Positions 59,801 to 64,000 of a stretch of DNA of 64,000 nt are shown one piece after another. This stretch comes from Elephas maximus indicus. Lineage: Eukaryota; Chordata; Mammalia; Proboscidea; Elephantidae. A program made the position numbers and the translations under genes. Under the pieces are notes generated by a model. It was not told the origin of the DNA. It made no database searches and worked only from the letters and a program-made list of their open reading frames with translations. Where the stretch lies: contig NC_064831.1 of the NCBI RefSeq assembly GCF_024166365.1, forward strand, positions 29,502,768 through 29,566,767. The letters are read 5' to 3'. Numbering within the stretch: the first letter of the stretch is position 1; the number at the start of each line of letters is the position of its first letter.

Positions 59801-61159
59801 AGAAAATATTCTTTGATGATGATTATGAGGGTGGGGAGGGAGGGAGAGGGGTACTCACTAATTAGATAGCAGACAAGAACTGTTTTAGCTTAAGGGAAAG
59901 TCAACACACAACACAGGGGAGGTCAGCACAACTGGACTAAACCAAAAGCAAAAAAGTCTCCTGAATAGAACCAAACACTTCGAAGGCCAGAATAGCAGGG
60001 ATGGGAGTATGGGGACCATGGTTTCAGGGAACGGCTAGGTCAATTGGCATAACAAAATATATTAAGAAAGCGTTCTGCATCCTACTTTGGTGAGTGGCAA
60101 CTGGGATCTTAAATTTTAGGAAGCGGCCATCTAAGATGCATCAATTGGTCTCAGCCCACCTGGAGCAAAGGAGAATGAAGAACACCAAAGACACAAGGTA
60201 AATATGAGCCCAAGAGATAGAAATGGCCACATGAACCAGAGGCTACATCAGCCCAAGACCGGAAGAACTAGATGGTGCCTGGCTACCACCAGTGACTGCC
60301 CTGATAGGGAACACAACAGAGAACCCCTGATGGAGCAGGAGAACAGTGGGATGCAGATCTCAAATTCTCATAAAAAGATCAGACTTAATGGTCTGAATGA
60401 GACTGGAGGGACCCTGGAGGTCATGGTCCCTGGACCCTCTTTTAGCCCAAGACGGGAACCGTTTCCAAAGCCAGCTCTACAAACAGGGATTGGACTAGAG
60501 TAAAAGACATAAAATGATACTGGTGAGGAGTGAGCTTCTTGGCTCAAGCAGACACATGAGACTAGATGGGCAGCTCCTGTCTGCAGGTGAGGTGAGAAGG
60601 CAGAGGGTGACAGGAGCTGGTTGAATGGACACGGGGAATACAGGGTGGAGATGAGGAGTGTGCTGTCTCATTAGGGGGAGCCCAGCTAGGAGTACATAGC
60701 AAGGTGAGTATAAGTTTTTGTACGAGAGGCGGATTTGATCTGTAAACTTTCACTTAAAGCACCAAAAAAAAAAAAGGAATGATGTTGGTTTTGTTTTTTT
60801 ATAGATGCCTTATTTTTTTTTATATTATGTTGAGGAATTTCCCTTTTCCACCTATTTTATTGAGTGTTTTTATCAGGAATGGGTGTTGGACATTGTCGAA
60901 TGCCTTTTCTGCATCAATTGAGATAATCATGTGATTTTTTTTTCTTTTATTTATTTATATGGTGGATTACGTTGATTGACTTTCTAATGTTGAACCATCC
61001 TTCAATACCTAGTATGAATCCCACTTGGTCGTGGTGTATTATTTTTTGATATGATGCTGAATTCTATTGGCTAGAATTTCGTTAAGAGTTTTTGCATCTA
61101 TATTCCTGAGAGATATTGGCCTGTAATTTTCTTTTTTTGTGGTGTCTTTGCCTGGTTTT

Positions 61160-61310
61160 TGGAAACCCTGGTGGTGTAGCTACAGCTGCTAACCAAAAGG
61201 CCAGCAGTTCAAATCCACCAGGCACTCCTTGGAAACCCTATGGGGCAGTTCCACTCTGTCCTATCGGGTCGTTATGAGTCTGAATCAAGTCAATGGTAAC
61301 GGGCTTTTCT
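61160..61310 (+). mobile_element. AfroSINE in L1D, 11-bp TSD
   Basis: GGAAACCCTGGTGG head with part of the A-box lost (GTGTAGCTACAGC), B-box-like CAGTTCAAATCC, full body and tail. TGCCTGGTTTT is duplicated at 61149-61159 and 61311-61321. Confidence 0.92.
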
Positions 61311-64000
61311 TGCCTGGTTTTGGTATCAGGGTATGCTGGCTTCATAGAATGAACTCGGAAGTATCACTTCCTTTTCTATGTTCTGAAATAGTTTGAGTAG
61401 TACTGGCATAAGCTCTTTGAATGTTTAGTAGAATTCTCCAGTGAAGCTATCTGGGCCAGGGTTTTTTGTTGTTGTTGGGAGTTTTTTTTATTACCTTTTC
61501 AATCTCTTCCCTTGTTATGGATCTGTTCAGATTCTCACCTTCAGTTTGTGTTAGTTTGGGTGGGTAGTGTGTCTCTAGAAATTTGTCCATCTCATCTAGG
61601 TTTTCAAATTTGTTGAAGTATAGTTTTTCGTAGTATTCTGTTACGATCCTTTCTATTTCAGTTGGGTCAGTTGTAATGTCCTGCATATCATTTCTTTCTT
61701 GGGTTATATGCGTCCTCTCCTGTTTCTCTTTTGTCAATTTGGCCAATAGTTTGTTGATTTTGTTGATCCTTCAAAGAACCAACTTTTGGTTTTGTTGATT
61801 CTCTCTACTGTTTTTCTATTCTCTATTTCTTTTATTTCTGCTTTGATCTTTATTATTTCCTTTCTTCTGGTGGCTGTGGGCTTCTTTTGCTGTTCTCTAT
61901 TTGTTCAGGTTGTGTAGCTAATGTCTTGATTTCGATGGCATTGTGATCAGAAAAGATACTTAGTATTATTTCAATGTTCTGGATTTTGTTGAGAGTTGCT
62001 TTGTGGCCTAAGATGTCGTCTATTCCGGAGAACAGTCCATGTGCATTGGAAACCAATGTGTGATTTGCTGCTGTTGGGTGTAGTGTTCTAAATATATCTA
62101 CGAGGTCAAGTTGGTTGATTGTGGCTTTTAGATCTTCTGTATCTTTGTTGAGCTTCTTTCTAGGTGTTCTGTCCTTTACTGAGAGTGGTGTGTTGAAGTC
62201 TCCTACTATTATTGTGAAATTGTCAATTTCTTTTTTCAGTGCTGTTAGAGTTTGCTTTATGTATTTTGGAGCCCTGTCATTGGATGAGTAGATATTAATT
62301 ATGGTTATGTCTTCATGGTGGATTATCCATTTAATCTTTTATAATATCCTTCTTTGTCTTTTATCGTGGATTATGTTTTAAAGTCTGTTTTATCTCCTGC
62401 TGTTTTTTGCTGCTCTTTGCTTGGTGTTTTTTTTTCTTTGATTTTTAATAAATTCATGTCTTTGTTTCTAAGCTGTGTCTCTTGTAGACAGCATATTGAT
62501 GGGTCCTGTTTTTTTTATCCATTCTGTCACTCTTTATTTCTCTATGAGTATATTTAAGCCATTTATGCTCAGTGTGATTATTGATAGGTGTGAATTTATT
62601 GCTGTCATTTTTGTAGTGCTTTTTTTCTGTGGTGCTGAGGCTTTCTTTTTTCCTCTTACTCTCCTGTGCTGAATTCCTTTTTTTGTTTGTTTGTTTATTT
62701 CATTTTTGTAGATTTTGTGTTTACTGAGAGTTTATGTTTTTATTCTTGATTTTGATGAGTAGTTTTGTTACCTTTCTTTGTGGTTACTTGACATTTACCC
62801 CTATCATCCTGCGTTTGAATCAGTCTTTTATTATTTGATATTGCCTTGACTTCCTCTCCATTTGAAAATTCTGTACCTGCATTGTTTGTTCCCTCTGTTG
62901 TCGTTTACAGATTGACCTCTCTGGTTCTCTGTTGTAAACCTTTCAGTTTTGTCTTATCCTTGAGAGTTCATTACCTATTTTGGTATCTGGCTGATGCTGT
63001 CTTGCATCCTAGATTTAAGTTGTCTAATGTTGTTGGTTCTCTAACCAAAGGGCTCCCTTGAATAATTCCTGTAAATTTGGTTTGCTTTTTATATATTCTC
63101 TTAATTTCTGTTTATCTGGAAATGTCCCAATTTAGCCATCGTATTTGAGTGAGAGTTTTGCAGAAGATATTATTCTTGGTGGGAAATGTTTTTCATTCAA
63201 GGCTTTATATATGTCATCCCATTGCCTTCTTGCCTACATGGTTTCTGCCAAATAGCAGAGCTTAGTCTTATTGTTCCCGCATGTATGTGACTTTTCATTT
63301 TTATCAGGCTGCTCTCAGGGTTCTTTCTTTGTCCTTGGTTTTAGTGAGTGTGATTATGATATGTCTTGGTGATTTTCTTTTGGGATCTATCCTGTATGGG
63401 GTTCATTGAGCTTGTTTAATGGCCAGCATTTCACCTTTCATGATATTAGGGAGGTTTTTTGTCAGCAAATCTTCAATGGTCCTCTCTGTGTTTTCTGTTT
63501 CCTCCCTCTGTTCTGGAAGCCTGATTACACATAAATTTTTGCCTTTGATTGTATCCCACATTGTTCTCAGGGTTTCTTCATTTTTCTTTGTTGTTTTCTC
63601 TGGTTTTTCCTCAAACTGGTGTCCAAGATTTTGTCTTCAGTTTTGCTGATCCTGTCTTCCACTGTTTCAAATTTGCTCCAAAAACTTTCTATTGCACTGT
63701 CCATTTCTGAACTCTTGTTGTTTATCTTTTAGATTTCTAATTGCTGTTTTTGTATGATTTCTAGCTGTGAATTTATTTTGACATTTTGTTCCTGTATAGT
63801 TTTCCTGTATTCTTGCATTGTTTTGTCTGTCTTTTCTATGATTTTGTCGGTATTTTCCATGATTCTGTCTATTTTTTCCTTATTTTTGTGTGCGTTTTCC
63901 TGCATCTCTTGGAAAGCCCTGAATATTAGAATTTTGAATTCCGTACACATAGTTCCAGTGCCTTTTCTTTTACCAGAAGGTCATCTGGTGTTTTATTTTG

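Larger units (their letters stand above)
53136..60774 (+). mobile_element. Full-length L1 (L1B) inserted in L1D
   Basis: About 7.6 kb: 5' UTR (53136-54540) with the L1 start GGGCCAAGATGGTGG (YY1-like CAAGATGG at about 53191), ORF1 (54574 to about 55535), ORF2 (about 55965-59800), 3' UTR and A-run (60763-60774). A 9-base near-perfect duplication, AAGAATGAT (53127-53135) and AGGAATGAT (60775-60783), flanks it, and L1D is continuous when it is removed. The first about 40 bases before GGAGGCAGGGCC are not typical L1 start sequence. Confidence 0.88.
50285..64000 (-). mobile_element. L1D, - strand, split by L1B and running off the window
   Basis: Left segment 50285-53135: T-rich 3' end, 3' UTR (about 50310-51250), distal ORF2, and reverse transcriptase with FADD (about 52950-52965). 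Right segment 60776-64000: rest of the reverse transcriptase, endonuclease (about 61850-62700) and ORF1 (about 63080-64000, coiled-coil end at the window edge). An AfroSINE sits at 61160-61310. Its ORF1 end matches L1A rather than L1B. Frames are broken throughout. Confidence 0.85.

Overview
This is a window of mammalian nuclear DNA with one protein-coding host gene, a complete three-exon SFRP2 (secreted frizzled-related protein 2) on the + strand at about 1.1-10.0 kb. The rest is intergenic DNA built almost entirely from layered retrotransposons. The repeats point to an afrotherian, most probably an elephant or close relative. They are tRNA-headed AfroSINEs ending in a 'gagtcggaatcgactcgacgg'-type tail, RTE-clade LINEs carrying the same 3' tail, and L1 elements with long GC-rich 5' UTRs. 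The species call is inference from repeat families.

Layout. 1-1.1 kb: upstream flank and start of a CpG island. 1.1-10.0 kb: SFRP2, with introns at 1872-4253 and 4335-8867; intron 2 has collected SINEs and one small RTE fragment. 10-15.5 kb: intergenic DNA with old L2 remnants, AfroSINEs, one MaLR-like LTR and a palindromic MITE-like element. 15.5-20.2 kb: an old + strand L1 broken up by an LTR, two SINEs and an L1 3' UTR copy, then an RTE. 20.2-26.5 kb: a long - strand L1 with its 5' UTR, interrupted by LTR and RTE copies. 26.5-35.3 kb: another old + strand L1, split by a nearly full-length - strand RTE that itself contains a 3.6 kb - strand L1 and an AfroSINE. 35.3-38.7 kb: LTR-type repeats and SINEs. 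About 38.7-46.3 kb: a near full-length + strand L1 with tandem monomers in its 5' UTR. 46.3-50.3 kb: quieter DNA with MIRs, SINEs and a tRNA-Gly-like/RTE composite SINE. 50.3-64 kb: a - strand L1 running off the window, split by a full-length + strand L1 (53.14-60.77 kb).

How the parts relate. SFRP2 is the only sequence under evident coding constraint: its splice sites are canonical, the phases agree, and the spliced product is 295 aa with all CRD and NTR cysteines. None of the LINE reading frames is intact; several have lost catalytic residues. The insertion order can be read from interruptions and target-site duplications, several of them exact. The AfroSINE bodies look like internally deleted RTE elements behind tRNA-like heads, so the RTE LINE is the likely source of the enzyme that copied them.

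I found no new gene system, CRISPR array, rRNA or functional tRNA gene. The most interesting material is the nested retrotransposon history, the tRNA/RTE chimeric SINEs, the two L1 5' UTR types with internal monomers, and a SINE lying about 55 bp from the SFRP2 exon 3 acceptor.
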